Origin: SYIM01 sp041182885
Lineage (GTDB): Bacteria; Pseudomonadota; Gammaproteobacteria; Burkholderiales; Burkholderiaceae_E
Direction of reading: 5' to 3'
Assembly (NCBI GenBank): GCA_049423065.1
Contig: JBMSQB010000019.1
Coordinates: forward strand, 1 to 55,427
DNA length: 55,427 nt
Made by a program: the position numbers and the translations under genes. Under the pieces are notes generated by a model, which had not been told where the DNA came from, did not search any database, and saw only the letters and a list, made by a program, of their open reading frames with translations. This document shows positions 1-8,809 of this stretch, piece after piece (the first letter of the stretch is position 1; the number at the start of each line of letters is the position of its first letter).

Positions 1-48
1 GAGGCAGGCAGTCGGCAGAGGCAGGCCTCGGGTTGCCGGACGCCGCGC

Positions 49-816
49 TCACCGATCCAGGATCTGGCTCAGGAACTGCCGGGTGCGCTCGTTTTGCGGT
101 GAGTCGAAAAACGCATCGGGCGAATTTTCCTCAACGATTTCGCCCCGGTCCATGAAGATGACGCGGTCCGCCACCGCGCGCGCGAAGCCCATCTCATGGG
201 TCACGCAGAGCATGGTCATGCCCTCGCGTGCGAGCATGATCATGGTGTCGAGCACCTCCTTCACCATTTCCGGGTCGAGCGCCGAGGTGGGCTCGTCGAA
301 CAGCATCACCGAGGGCGTCATGCAGAGCGCGCGCGCGATCGCTACGCGCTGCTGCTGGCCGCCGGACAACTGCCCGGGGTATTTGCGCGCCTGATCGGCG
401 ATCCGCACGCGTTCCAGATAGCGCATGGCGGTTGCCTCGGCTGCCGCGCGCGCCTGCTTTCGCACCCAGATCGGTGCGAGCGTGCAGTTGTCGAGCACGG
501 TCAGGTGTGGAAACAGGTTGAAGTGCTGAAACACCATGCCGACTTCGGAGCGCACCTGGTCGATGTTCTTGAGGTCATCGCTCAGTTCGACGCCATTGAC
601 CACGATACGGCCGCGCTGGTGGTTCTCCAGCCGATTGATGCAGCGGATGAGCGTGGACTTGCCCGAGCCCGAGGGCCCGCACACCACAATGCGCTCGCCC
701 TTGCGGACCGTGAGTGAAATGTCGCGCAGCACCTGAAAGTCGCCAAACCATTTCGACAGGCCGGTGATGTCGATGGCGGGCGTGACATCGGTAAGCGGGG
801 CGGTCTGGGCGGTCAT
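49..816 (-). CDS. aapP: Polar amino-acid ABC transporter ATP-binding protein (AapP/GlnQ type)
   Basis: ATPase subunit that powers import of polar L-amino acids across the inner membrane. With the ATG at 816 the protein has 255 residues. Visible motifs are Walker A (GPSGSGKST, about residues 47-55), the Q-loop glutamine near 97, the LSGGQ signature near 150, Walker B (VMLFDEPT) near 170 and a switch histidine in VTHEMG. A GTG at 825 is also in frame, but a GGAG lies eight bases before the ATG at 816, so I prefer that start. It is the last gene of the leftward aapJQMP operon, 32 bases after the permease gene. The family is certain; the exact substrate range is inferred from the operon. Confidence 0.93.
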   Translation of the reverse strand: MTAQTAPLTDVTPAIDITGLSKWFGDFQVLRDISLTVRKGERIVVCGPSGSGKSTLIRCINRLENHQRGRIVVNGVELSDDLKNIDQVRSEVGMVFQHFNLFPHLTVLDNCTLAPIWVRKQARAAAEATAMRYLERVRIADQARKYPGQLSGGQQQRVAIARALCMTPSVMLFDEPTSALDPEMVKEVLDTMIMLAREGMTMLCVTHEMGFARAVADRVIFMDRGEIVEENSPDAFFDSPQNERTRQFLSQILDR

Positions 817-848
817 GATGGGCACTCCGGTTCAGGCGGCATCGGCGC

Positions 849-1919
849 TCAGCGCCGCTCGCCGCGCGCGAATTCGCGCTCCAGCCACTGGCTGTAGCGG
901 GACATGGCATAGCAGTAGATCCAGTACACCACAATCGAGAACAGAAATGCCTCGATGAAGTATTTCTTCCAGGAAATATCGGTCTCGACCGATTTTTTGA
1001 CCGCGTAGGCGAAATCGTAAATGCCGATGATCACCACGAGCGAGGTGTCCTTGAACACCGAGATGAAGATGTTGACGATGGGCGGAATGGAAATCTTGAG
1101 CGCCTGCGGCAGTACGATCAGCCCCATCGTGCGCCAGTAGGAAAGCCCCAGCGCCTCGGCGGCTTCGTATTGCCCGCGCGGAACCGCCTGCAGGCCCCCG
1201 CGCACGGCCTCGGCCAGATAGGCGGCGATGAACAGGATGATGGCCACCTGCGCACGCAGCAGTTGTTCAACGCGCAGGCCCTCGGGCATGAAGAGCGCGA
1301 ACATGATCGAGGCCATGAACAGCACGGTGATGAGCGGCACGCCGCGCACGATCTCGATGTAGAGCACCGACACGGCGCGGATCACCGGGAGCCTGGAGCG
1401 CCGGCCGAGCGCGAGCAGCACACCCAGCGGAAAGGCAAAGCCGATACCGAAGATGGCGAGGATCAGCGTGACCGAGAGCCCGCCCCAGCGTTCTGCCGGG
1501 ACCGGTGTCAGGCCGAAGCCGCCCCCCATCAGCCAGAACGAGAGCACGATTCCCACTGCCCAGATGGCGATCAGGCGTTTGCGCCAGAAAGAGCGGATCG
1601 CAGAGATCACGAGGAGTGAGGTGAGCAGCGCCGCGGCGATGGCGGCCCGCCACTGCTCTTCAAACGGATAGACGCCAAAGAGCATGAAGCGGATCTTGTC
1701 CCAGACCACCGCCCAGCAGGCGCCCTCGCCGCGGATGGCGTCGCATGCCGAGGCAGGCTTGGGCCCCCAGACCGCATCCCAGATCAGCCACCCACCGGCT
1801 TTGGGAACCAGCCAGGCAAGCAACGCCAGAATGAGAAGCGTGAGTGCGCCGTTGACGGGCGTGGAGAAGAGATTCACCCGCATCCAGGCAAAGGGTGAGA
1901 CCGCATGCCCCTGCGACAT
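849..1919 (-). CDS. aapM: Polar amino-acid ABC transporter permease (AapM type)
   Basis: Inner-membrane permease of 356 residues, one half of the AapQM channel pair. Several hydrophobic segments are visible, and the C-terminal half carries the binding-protein-dependent permease (EAA) loop, seen as YEAAEALGLSYWRTM followed by LPQALKISIPP. The start MSQGHAVSPF is chosen at 1919, two bases after the aapQ stop, which fits coupled translation. The reading frame stays open well upstream inside aapQ, but that extension is an antifeature: it overlaps a clearly coding frame. It pairs with AapQ, is energised by AapP and is fed by AapJ. Confidence 0.92.
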   Translation of the reverse strand: MSQGHAVSPFAWMRVNLFSTPVNGALTLLILALLAWLVPKAGGWLIWDAVWGPKPASACDAIRGEGACWAVVWDKIRFMLFGVYPFEEQWRAAIAAALLTSLLVISAIRSFWRKRLIAIWAVGIVLSFWLMGGGFGLTPVPAERWGGLSVTLILAIFGIGFAFPLGVLLALGRRSRLPVIRAVSVLYIEIVRGVPLITVLFMASIMFALFMPEGLRVEQLLRAQVAIILFIAAYLAEAVRGGLQAVPRGQYEAAEALGLSYWRTMGLIVLPQALKISIPPIVNIFISVFKDTSLVVIIGIYDFAYAVKKSVETDISWKKYFIEAFLFSIVVYWIYCYAMSRYSQWLEREFARGERR

Positions 1920-1921
1920 GT

Positions 1922-3064
1922 TCAGCGCTCCACCAGCCGCACCCGGGCGTTGTACCAGTTCATGAAGAGCGAGATCGCGATGCTGATGCTGAGATACACC
2001 GCCATCAGCATGGCGATGGCCTCGATCGCCTGCCCGGTCTGGTTCATGGTGGTGTTGGCGATTGCGACCAGATCGGGATAGCCGATCGCCACCGCGAGTG
2101 AAGAATTCTTCGTGAGATTCAGATACTGACTGGTCATGGGGGGAATGATCACGCGCAGCGCCTGCGGCAGCGTGATGAGCCGCAGCCGCTGTCCGGGCGA
2201 GAGCCCGAGCGCCATCGCGGCCTCGCCCTGTCCCCGGTCGACCGCAAGAATGCCCGCGCGTACCACCTCGGCGATGAAGGCGGCGGTGTAGGTGGAGAGC
2301 CCGACCAGGAGCGCGGTGAACTCGGGCGAGATCACCTTGCCGCCCTGATAGTCGAAGCCGCGCAGCGCCGGGATCTCGATGGTGGTGGGGGCGCCCATGA
2401 GGGCCCAGGCGAGCGCGGGCAGCCCCACCATGAGCGCGCAGACCGGCAGCGCGAGCGGCCACTGCTCGCCGGTGGCGGCCTGCCGCCTGCGCACGATGGC
2501 GCGCCAGACAAGGCTGAGAACGCCCGCTGCCGCAAGTGCCCAGAACGCGGCGTCCCAGCCCGGATGCGCCTCAGGCCAGGCAAACCGGAAGCCGCGCTGG
2601 CTGATGAAGATCCAGTCTCCGATGCGGATCGCCTGGCGTACGCCGGGAAGCAGTTCAGTGAAGATGCCGTACCAGACCAGCAGCTGGAGCAGAAGCGGAA
2701 TGTTCCGCATGAATTCCACGTAGGCGCCCGCGAGCCGCGCGACCAGCCAGTTCGAGGACAGCCGCGCAACACCCAGCAGCGCGCCCAGCGTGGTGGCGAT
2801 GACGATGCCGAGAAACGCCACATGGAGCGTGTTGAGCAGCCCGACCGCGAACGCATGCGCGTAGCTGCGCGTCGAGTCGTATTCGATCAGCTTTTCGGCG
2901 ATCTCGAAGCCGGCCTCGCGCCCCAGGAAGGCAAAGCCCACCTGAATGCCGCGGGAGGCAAGGTTGTGCAGGGTGTTCGAGAGCAGGTACCAGACGATGC
3001 CGCCCACGGCGGCAAGCAGCAGCGCCTGGTAGAGGACGCCACGCGCGCGCTCGCTTTTCAACAT
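1922..3064 (-). CDS. aapQ: Polar amino-acid ABC transporter permease (AapQ type)
   Basis: Inner-membrane permease of 380 residues. The N terminus (MLKSERARGVLYQALLLAAV) leads into a first membrane segment. The middle carries an extra-long soluble insert between membrane segments, as is usual for AapQ and unlike shorter GlnP-type permeases. The EAA loop is seen as GEAAMALGLSPGQRLRLITL followed by PQALRVIIPP. It lies 21 bases downstream of aapJ and is followed immediately by aapM. The assignment to the Aap rather than the His/Gln subfamily rests on length, the insert and the four-gene order. Confidence 0.92.
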   Translation of the reverse strand: MLKSERARGVLYQALLLAAVGGIVWYLLSNTLHNLASRGIQVGFAFLGREAGFEIAEKLIEYDSTRSYAHAFAVGLLNTLHVAFLGIVIATTLGALLGVARLSSNWLVARLAGAYVEFMRNIPLLLQLLVWYGIFTELLPGVRQAIRIGDWIFISQRGFRFAWPEAHPGWDAAFWALAAAGVLSLVWRAIVRRRQAATGEQWPLALPVCALMVGLPALAWALMGAPTTIEIPALRGFDYQGGKVISPEFTALLVGLSTYTAAFIAEVVRAGILAVDRGQGEAAMALGLSPGQRLRLITLPQALRVIIPPMTSQYLNLTKNSSLAVAIGYPDLVAIANTTMNQTGQAIEAIAMLMAVYLSISIAISLFMNWYNARVRLVER

Positions 3065-3085
3065 GGGCGCGCGCGCGGCTTCGGG

Positions 3086-4099
3086 TCAGCGGATGGGCGG
3101 GGCGTACATCAGGCCGCCTTCACGCCACTGGGCGTTGACACCGCGCTGGATGCCAAGCGGACCGATGTTGCGGGCGTACATTTCGCCATAGTTGCCGACC
3201 GCCTTGAGGATCTTCACCATCCAGTCGTTGTCGATTCCCTTGCCCTTGCCGGCATCGCCGGTGGTGCCGAGCAGGCGCTGGATCGGGGGATCCTTGGACT
3301 CGGCGCGCAGTTTGTCGACGTTGGCTGAAGTGACGCCATATTCCTCGGCTTCGATGAGCCCGAAGAGCGTCCACTTCACGATGGTGAGGAACTCCCAGTC
3401 ACCGCGGCGGATCATCGGCCCGAGCGGCTCCTTGGAAATCGCCTCGGGCAGGATCAGGTAATCGTCGGGCTTGGGCGCTTTCAGGCGGGTGGCGGCCAGA
3501 CCCGAGATGTCGGTGGTGTAGACATCGCAGCGGCCGGCGAAGAAGGCCTGTTCGATCTGGTTCAGCTCGGCGATCACCACCGGCTTGAAGGTCATTTTCT
3601 TGGTGCGGAAATAGTCGTTGAGGTTGAGCTCGGTGGTGGTGCCGGGCTGAACGCAGACGGTTGCGCCGTTCAGGTCGGTTGCCTTGGTGACGCCGCTTGA
3701 TTTCTTCACCATGAAGCCCTGTCCGTCATAGAACAGCGTGCCGGCAAAGACCGATCCCAGGGTGGAGTCGCGCGAGGAGGTCCAGGTGGTGTTGCGCGAC
3801 AGCAGGTCGATTTCCCCCGACTGGAGCGCCGTGAAGCGGGTCTGCGCGTTGGTGGGTACGTACTGAACCTTGGTGGGGTCGCCAAGAATGGCGGTGGCAA
3901 CCGCACGGCAGAAGTCGGCATCGATGCCGTTCCAGCGGCCTGCGCTGTCGGGCGCGGAAAAGCCCAGGAGTCCGGTATTGACGCCGCAGCGAAGGGCGCC
4001 GCGCTGTTTGATTGCATCGACGGTGGGGCCGGCCAGCGCCACGGCGGGCGCCGCAAGCGCGGCCGCTAGGGCGATGGTTTTCGCCAGAGTTCGAAACAT
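3086..4099 (-). CDS. aapJ: Periplasmic general L-amino-acid-binding protein (AapJ)
   Basis: Periplasmic receptor of the Aap importer, 337 residues, SBP family 3. The N terminus is a typical Sec signal (MFRTLAKTIALAAALAAP, cleavage near AVALA-GP). The mature protein begins with the AapJ-like stretch VDAIKQRGALRCGVNTGLLG and later has NAQTRFTALQSGEIDLLSRN. The start at 4099 is set by a strong AAGGAGA ribosome site (4107-4113 on the reverse strand). An in-frame start further out would add a non-signal extension and is rejected. It is the first gene of aapJQMP, divergent from ttuC across 165 bases. Confidence 0.94.
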   Translation of the reverse strand: MFRTLAKTIALAAALAAPAVALAGPTVDAIKQRGALRCGVNTGLLGFSAPDSAGRWNGIDADFCRAVATAILGDPTKVQYVPTNAQTRFTALQSGEIDLLSRNTTWTSSRDSTLGSVFAGTLFYDGQGFMVKKSSGVTKATDLNGATVCVQPGTTTELNLNDYFRTKKMTFKPVVIAELNQIEQAFFAGRCDVYTTDISGLAATRLKAPKPDDYLILPEAISKEPLGPMIRRGDWEFLTIVKWTLFGLIEAEEYGVTSANVDKLRAESKDPPIQRLLGTTGDAGKGKGIDNDWMVKILKAVGNYGEMYARNIGPLGIQRGVNAQWREGGLMYAPPIR

Positions 4100-4205
4100 G
4101 AAAAGTCTCCTTGATGGCAGTCGGATAAGCACCGGGAGCAGAGTTTACGGCGCTTCGCCAGCCCTGCCCAGATCAGGGGGAAAAGGCGGGCCCGGGCAGC
4201 AGGCG

Positions 4206-4223
4206 CCCGCCCGCGCGGGCGGG
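4206..4223. repeat. Perfect 18-bp palindrome between aapJ and ttuC
   Basis: Positions 4206-4214 (CCCGCCCGC) and 4215-4223 (GCGGGCGGG) are exact reverse complements with no loop. The element lies 41 bases before the ttuC start, inside the divergent aapJ/ttuC spacer. It could be an operator for the catabolic genes or a GC-rich hairpin. No T-run follows it, so a terminator is unlikely. Function is not shown by the sequence. Confidence 0.35.
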
Positions 4224-4264
4224 TACGATGGCGAACTTTCTGAACCGGCTCATGGAACCCCAAG

Positions 4265-5332
4265 ATGACTACCCACCGCATCGCAGTGCTGCCCGGCGAC
4301 GGGATCGGCAAGGAAGTTGTTCCAGAGGGCTTGCGCGTCCTTGACGCCGCAGCCCGGCAATTTGGCATCGACCTGCGATTCGATCACTTCGATTTCGCCA
4401 GTTGCGACTACTACGCGAGGCACGGCCAGATGATGCCGGCCGACTGGAAGGAAAAAATCGGCGGACATGACGCGATCTTCTACGGCGCGGTGGGCTGGCC
4501 GGCAACCGTGCCCGACCATATTTCCCTCTGGGGGTCGCTCCTCCTGATGCGGCGTGAATTCGATCAGTACATCAATCTGAGGCCGGTCCGCCTGATGCGC
4601 GGTGTGCCGTGCCCGCTCGCCGACCGCAAGCCCGGCGAGATCGATTTTTACGTCGTCCGCGAAAACACCGAGGGCGAATACTCATCGGTGGGCGGCAAGA
4701 TGTTCGCCGGCACCGAGCGCGAATTCGTGCTTCAGGAGTCGGTGTTTACCCGCACTGGCGTCGACCGGGTACTGCGCTATGCATTCGAACTGGCCCGCCG
4801 CCGGCCGCGTCGCAAGCTCACGTCGGCGACCAAATCGAACGGCATCTTCATCTCCATGCCCTACTGGGATGAGCGGGTAGCGGAAATGAGCGCCGCCTAC
4901 CCGGACGTCACCCTCGACAAATTCCACATCGACATTCTCACCGCGCACTTCGTCCGCAATCCCCACTGGTTCGACGTGGTTGTTGCGAGCAATCTGTTCG
5001 GCGACATCCTGTCCGATCTGGGGCCCGCCTGCACCGGCACCATCGCCATCGCGCCATCGGGCAACATCAATCCGGAGCGGAAGTTCCCGTCGCTGTTCGA
5101 GCCGGTTCATGGATCGGCGCCTGATATCGCCGGCCGGGGTGTCGCCAATCCGATCGGCCAGATCTGGTGCGGCGCGATGATGCTCGATCACCTGGGCTAT
5201 CCGGCAGCGCATGACGCAATCGTGCGTGCCATCGAAACCGTCACTGCGGGCGGACCTCGTACCCCTGACATGGGCGGCACCGCCGGCACCGTGGACGTGG
5301 GCCGCGCGATCGAGGCGGCCCTGCGGCGCTGA
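4265..5332 (+). CDS. ttuC: Tartrate dehydrogenase/decarboxylase-like (isocitrate/isopropylmalate dehydrogenase family)
   Basis: NAD- and metal-dependent decarboxylating dehydrogenase of 355 residues, cytoplasmic. Family motifs are the N-terminal IAVLPGDGIGKEVVPEG, the substrate arginine region NLRPVRLM, VVRENTEGEYSSVGG near 125, and the metal-binding aspartate stretch ASNLFGDILSDLG followed by PSGNINPE and FEPVHGSAPDIAG. The residues FHIDILTAHFV match the tartrate/D-malate branch better than LeuB or Icd. Known members convert L- or meso-tartrate and D-malate; meso-tartrate gives D-glycerate. The downstream glycerate kinase gene supports that role. D-malate dehydrogenase (DmlA) activity is the main alternative. 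Confidence 0.85.
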   Translation: MTTHRIAVLPGDGIGKEVVPEGLRVLDAAARQFGIDLRFDHFDFASCDYYARHGQMMPADWKEKIGGHDAIFYGAVGWPATVPDHISLWGSLLLMRREFDQYINLRPVRLMRGVPCPLADRKPGEIDFYVVRENTEGEYSSVGGKMFAGTEREFVLQESVFTRTGVDRVLRYAFELARRRPRRKLTSATKSNGIFISMPYWDERVAEMSAAYPDVTLDKFHIDILTAHFVRNPHWFDVVVASNLFGDILSDLGPACTGTIAIAPSGNINPERKFPSLFEPVHGSAPDIAGRGVANPIGQIWCGAMMLDHLGYPAAHDAIVRAIETVTAGGPRTPDMGGTAGTVDVGRAIEAALRR

Positions 5333-5391
5333 GGCTTGTCCGCGCGCAAGGCTTTGGCATACTCGGGGTGATCCCGATCAAGGAGCTTCAA

Positions 5392-6375
5392 ATGGTTCGT
5401 CAATTTTTCGTGTCGCTGGGTGCCGTCGCAACGCTGGCTCTGGCTGGCGCCGGCGCCCAGGCCCAGCAGTACCCCACGCGCCCGGTCACCATCGTCGTGC
5501 CGTTTGCGGCGGGTGGTCCCACCGATATCGTGGCCCGCAGCATGGCCGATGCCATGGGCCGCTCGATTCAGGGTGCCAACTTCGTGGTCGACAACGCAGC
5601 CGGCGCAGGCGGCACCATTGGCGTTGCCAAGGTCGCGCGCGCGGCGCCCGATGGCTACACCTTGCTGGTGCACCACATCGGCATGGCGACTGCGCCCACG
5701 CTCTATCGCAAGCTCGCGTTCGACCCGCTCAAGGATTTCGAGTACGTGGGGCTCATCAATGAAGTCGCGATGACCCTTCTCGTAAAAACCGCGCTGCCGG
5801 TGAAAGACGTGAAGGAGTTGATGCCCTACCTGAAGCAGAACGCGGCCAAGGTGAGCCTTGCGAACGCGGGGATCGGGTCGGCTTCGCATCTTTGCGGTCT
5901 GCTGTTCATGAGCGCGATCGCCACCGACCTCACCACCGTGCCCTACAAGGGCACGGCGCCCGCACTCGCCGATCTGCTGGGCGGTCAGGTCGACATGCTG
6001 TGTGACCAGACCACCAACACCGTGCCACAGATCAAGGCGGGCAAAGTGCGCGCGCTGGCGGTCACCTCGCCCACGCGGCTCTCCATCCTTCCCGAGCTGC
6101 CCACGCTCGCCGAGAGCGGCCTCAAGGACTTTGACGTCTCGGTCTGGCATGGCCTCTATGCGCCCAAGGGAACGCCCAAGCCAGTGGTTGACCGGCTGGT
6201 TGCGGCGCTCAGGCAGGCGCTCAAGGACCCGGCCATCGTCAAGCGATTCGCCGAGCTCGGAACCGAGCCTGTTTCCGAGGCCAAGGCTGCGCCCGATGCG
6301 CTTCGCGCGCACCTGGCGGCCGAGATCACCAAGTGGGCGCCGCTGATCAAACAGGCCGGCATCTACGCGGATTGA
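5392..6375 (+). CDS. Bug-family (TctC) tripartite tricarboxylate receptor, orphan
   Basis: Periplasmic solute receptor of 327 residues. A Sec signal (MVRQFFVSLGAVATLALAGA, cleavage near AQA-QQ) precedes the Bug signature YPTRPVTIVVPFAAGGPTDI, where the AGG turn binds a ligand carboxylate. A start at 5392 is supported by AAGGAGC six bases upstream; a longer in-frame start at 5368 would sit before the ribosome site. No TctA or TctB membrane genes occur in the window, so it is an orphan, as most Bug receptors in Burkholderiales are. Position between ttuC and ttuD suggests a dicarboxylate such as tartrate, but the ligand is inferred only from context. Confidence 0.9.
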   Translation: MVRQFFVSLGAVATLALAGAGAQAQQYPTRPVTIVVPFAAGGPTDIVARSMADAMGRSIQGANFVVDNAAGAGGTIGVAKVARAAPDGYTLLVHHIGMATAPTLYRKLAFDPLKDFEYVGLINEVAMTLLVKTALPVKDVKELMPYLKQNAAKVSLANAGIGSASHLCGLLFMSAIATDLTTVPYKGTAPALADLLGGQVDMLCDQTTNTVPQIKAGKVRALAVTSPTRLSILPELPTLAESGLKDFDVSVWHGLYAPKGTPKPVVDRLVAALRQALKDPAIVKRFAELGTEPVSEAKAAPDALRAHLAAEITKWAPLIKQAGIYAD

Positions 6376-7664
6376 GCGCGGCCGATCCTTCAGGGCTGCT
6401 CGCGGCAAGCTTTGCCGCAGCGGTCGCGGCCGCCGACCCGGCAAAGGTGCTGCCCGCGCAGCTGCCTGATCCGCAGCAACTGCGGCGCTTCGGTCGCACG
6501 CTGGTCGTGGGCGCCGGAAAAGCCGCCGCCAGCATGGCGCGCGCGGTGGAAGCACACTGGCCGGCCGATTGTCCGCTGTCGGGCGTGGTGGTGACCCGTT
6601 ATGGGCATGGCGCCGCCTGCGAGCGGATCCGCGTCGTGGAGGCCGGCCATCCGGTCCCCGACGAGGCGGGCGAGGCGGCTGCGAGGCAGATTCTTCGCGA
6701 GGCGCAGTCGCTCAGCGAAAACGATCTGCTGCTGGTTCTGGTCTCCGGGGGCGGGTCAAGCCTGCTCAGCCTGCCGGTGGCCGAAGTATCGATGGACGAC
6801 CTCCGGTCGGTCACGCGGCAACTCCTCGCAAGCGGCGCGCCCATCCAGGACATCAATGTGGTTCGCAAGCACCTGTCGCAGATCCAGGGCGGGCGGCTCG
6901 CGCAGGCCACCCCGGCGCGGGTGCTCGCGCTGGTGATATCCGATGTGGCGGGCGACGATCTGTCGGCCATCGCGAGTGGCCCGTGTGCGCCCGACCCAAG
7001 TACCTATGGTGACGCGAATGCGCTCCTCTCGCACTGGGGGGTGGAGGTTCCTGCCTCGGTGGCCGGCTTTCTCGAGCGGGGCATCGCCGGCACGGTTGCC
7101 GAAACCCCCAAGCCCGGCAATCCACTCTTTTCCAGGGTCGACAACCGGCTGATCGCGAGCGCCCATCGCAGTCTGGAGGCGGCGGCCGAGGTGTTGCGCG
7201 GGGCGGGGATCCAGCCGGTCATTCTTGGCGACACGATCACCGGCGAAGCGCGGGATGTGGCGCAGGTGATGGCGGCGATTGCGCGCGAGATCGCGGTTCA
7301 CCAGGCGCCCTTCCAGCGCCCGGTTGCGCTCATTTCGGGCGGGGAATGCACGGTCACCGTGCGGGGCCGGGGACGCGGCGGGCGCTGCAGCGAGTTTCTG
7401 CTCGCGCTCGCGCAGGCAAGTGCCGGCATCGAGCGGCTCTGGGCGCTTGCCGCCGATACCGATGGCATTGACGGCGTGGAAAACAACGCCGGGGCGAGGC
7501 TTGATCCGGGCAGCCTCCCGCGTGCTCGGGCGCTTGGCCTGGATCCGCGGCGCATGCTCGAGGACAATAACGCCTATGAATTCTTTTCGCGGCTCGGCGA
7601 TCTCGTGATCACCGGCCCCACGCTCACCAACGTGAATGACTATCGGGTGGTGCTGCTCGCCTGA
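6372..7664 (+). CDS. ttuD: Glycerate 2-kinase, MOFRL family (TtuD/GckA)
   Basis: Phosphorylates D-glycerate to 2-phosphoglycerate. Homologues in tartrate clusters were first named hydroxypyruvate reductase. With a TTG start at 6372 the protein has 430 residues. The N-terminal DUF4147 domain shows VVGAGKAAASMARAVE and the glycine-rich LVLVSGGGSSLLSLP; the MOFRL domain shows SGGECTVTVRGRGRGGRCSEF and ADTDGIDG near the C terminus. The TTG overlaps the preceding TGA stop (TTGA), implying coupled translation. An ATG at 6333 inside the receptor gene would add 13 residues and is the alternative start. Together with TtuC it gives a route from meso-tartrate to glycolysis. Confidence 0.88.
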   Translation: MSAADPSGLLAASFAAAVAAADPAKVLPAQLPDPQQLRRFGRTLVVGAGKAAASMARAVEAHWPADCPLSGVVVTRYGHGAACERIRVVEAGHPVPDEAGEAAARQILREAQSLSENDLLLVLVSGGGSSLLSLPVAEVSMDDLRSVTRQLLASGAPIQDINVVRKHLSQIQGGRLAQATPARVLALVISDVAGDDLSAIASGPCAPDPSTYGDANALLSHWGVEVPASVAGFLERGIAGTVAETPKPGNPLFSRVDNRLIASAHRSLEAAAEVLRGAGIQPVILGDTITGEARDVAQVMAAIAREIAVHQAPFQRPVALISGGECTVTVRGRGRGGRCSEFLLALAQASAGIERLWALAADTDGIDGVENNAGARLDPGSLPRARALGLDPRRMLEDNNAYEFFSRLGDLVITGPTLTNVNDYRVVLLA

Positions 7665-7762
7665 GCGACTGCCGCCCCGAATGCAGAACGCGCGAGCTTG
7701 CGGTTGGCCGGTTGACCGCACGCCAGCCCCAGACCCTTCTGGCGATCCTTCTGGAGACCCGC

Positions 7763-8809
7763 TTGAGTTCCGTCGACAACACCTTCACCCTGACCCGGCC
7801 TGACGACTGGCACCTGCATCTGCGAGACGGCGAGGCGCTTGCCGCCGTGGTGGGCGCGAGCGCGCGCCAGTTTGCGCGGGCCATCGTCATGCCCAACCTC
7901 AAGCCGCCGGTCACCACGCTCGATGAGGCGATGGCCTATCGGGCCCGCATTGTGGCGGCGCTTCCTGCGGGGGCCGATTTCACGCCGCTCATGACGCTTT
8001 ATCTCACCGATCGCACCCACCCCGACGAGATCCGACGGGCGGCGCAAAGCGGCATCGTGCATGCGGTCAAGCTGTATCCGGCCGGCGCCACCACCCATTC
8101 GGATGCCGGGGTGACAGATCTTGCGCACACCCACGCCGCGCTGGAGGCGATGCAGGCCTGCGGCATGCCCCTGCTGGTGCACGGCGAAGTCACCGACCCG
8201 GCGGTTGACGTGTTCGATCGAGAGGCGGTGTTCATCGATACGGTGCTTGAGCCGCTTCGCCGCCGCTTTCCAGACCTGCGGGTGGTGCTCGAGCACATCA
8301 CCACGCGCGAAGCCGCGCAATATGTCACCGAGGCGTCCGGACCGATCGCAGCCACCATCACTGCGCATCACCTGTTGTGGAACCGGAATGCCATCTTCAC
8401 GGGGGGCTTGCGCCCGCACTGGTACTGCCTGCCGGTGCTCAAACGCGAACGCCATCGCGAGGCGCTGGTCGCGGCCGCCATCTCGGGCAGCCCGAAGTTC
8501 TTTCTGGGTACCGACAGCGCCCCCCATGCGGCACGGCTCAAAGAGCATGCTGCGGCGTGTGCCGGCTGCTACACGGCGCCGCATGCCATCGAGCTCTATG
8601 CCACAGCGTTCGAGCGGGCGGGCGCACTGCACCGCCTGGAGGCCTTCGCAAGTTTCCACGGCCCCGATTTCTATCGCCTGCCGCGCAACACCTCAAAGGT
8701 CGTTCTCGCGCGCGAGTCCTGGCAGATTCCCGAGCAGCTGCCCTTTGGCACCGAGACCATCGTGCCGCTCGCGGGCGGCGAGACACTGGGCTGGCGGCTT
8801 GCAGCCTGA
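7763..8809 (+). CDS. pyrC: Dihydroorotase (PyrC)
   Basis: Zinc enzyme of de novo pyrimidine synthesis that cyclises N-carbamoyl-aspartate to dihydroorotate. The TTG start at 7763, preceded by GGAG, gives 348 residues, the usual length of the class II (E. coli type) enzyme. The metal-binding HxH is in RPDDWHLHLRDG; the carboxylated lysine is in HAVKLYPAGATTHSD; the later histidines are in LVHGEV and LEHITT, and the catalytic aspartate in FLGTDSAPH. An upstream in-frame start near 7712 would add residues with no family counterpart. A DUF3025 gene overlaps its end. Confidence 0.93.
   Translation: MSSVDNTFTLTRPDDWHLHLRDGEALAAVVGASARQFARAIVMPNLKPPVTTLDEAMAYRARIVAALPAGADFTPLMTLYLTDRTHPDEIRRAAQSGIVHAVKLYPAGATTHSDAGVTDLAHTHAALEAMQACGMPLLVHGEVTDPAVDVFDREAVFIDTVLEPLRRRFPDLRVVLEHITTREAAQYVTEASGPIAATITAHHLLWNRNAIFTGGLRPHWYCLPVLKRERHREALVAAAISGSPKFFLGTDSAPHAARLKEHAAACAGCYTAPHAIELYATAFERAGALHRLEAFASFHGPDFYRLPRNTSKVVLARESWQIPEQLPFGTETIVPLAGGETLGWRLAA

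Noticed and set aside
5197..6555. A 450-codon open frame on the reverse strand over the Bug receptor
   Set aside because: It overlaps three well-supported forward genes and shows only arginine- and alanine-rich shadow sequence.
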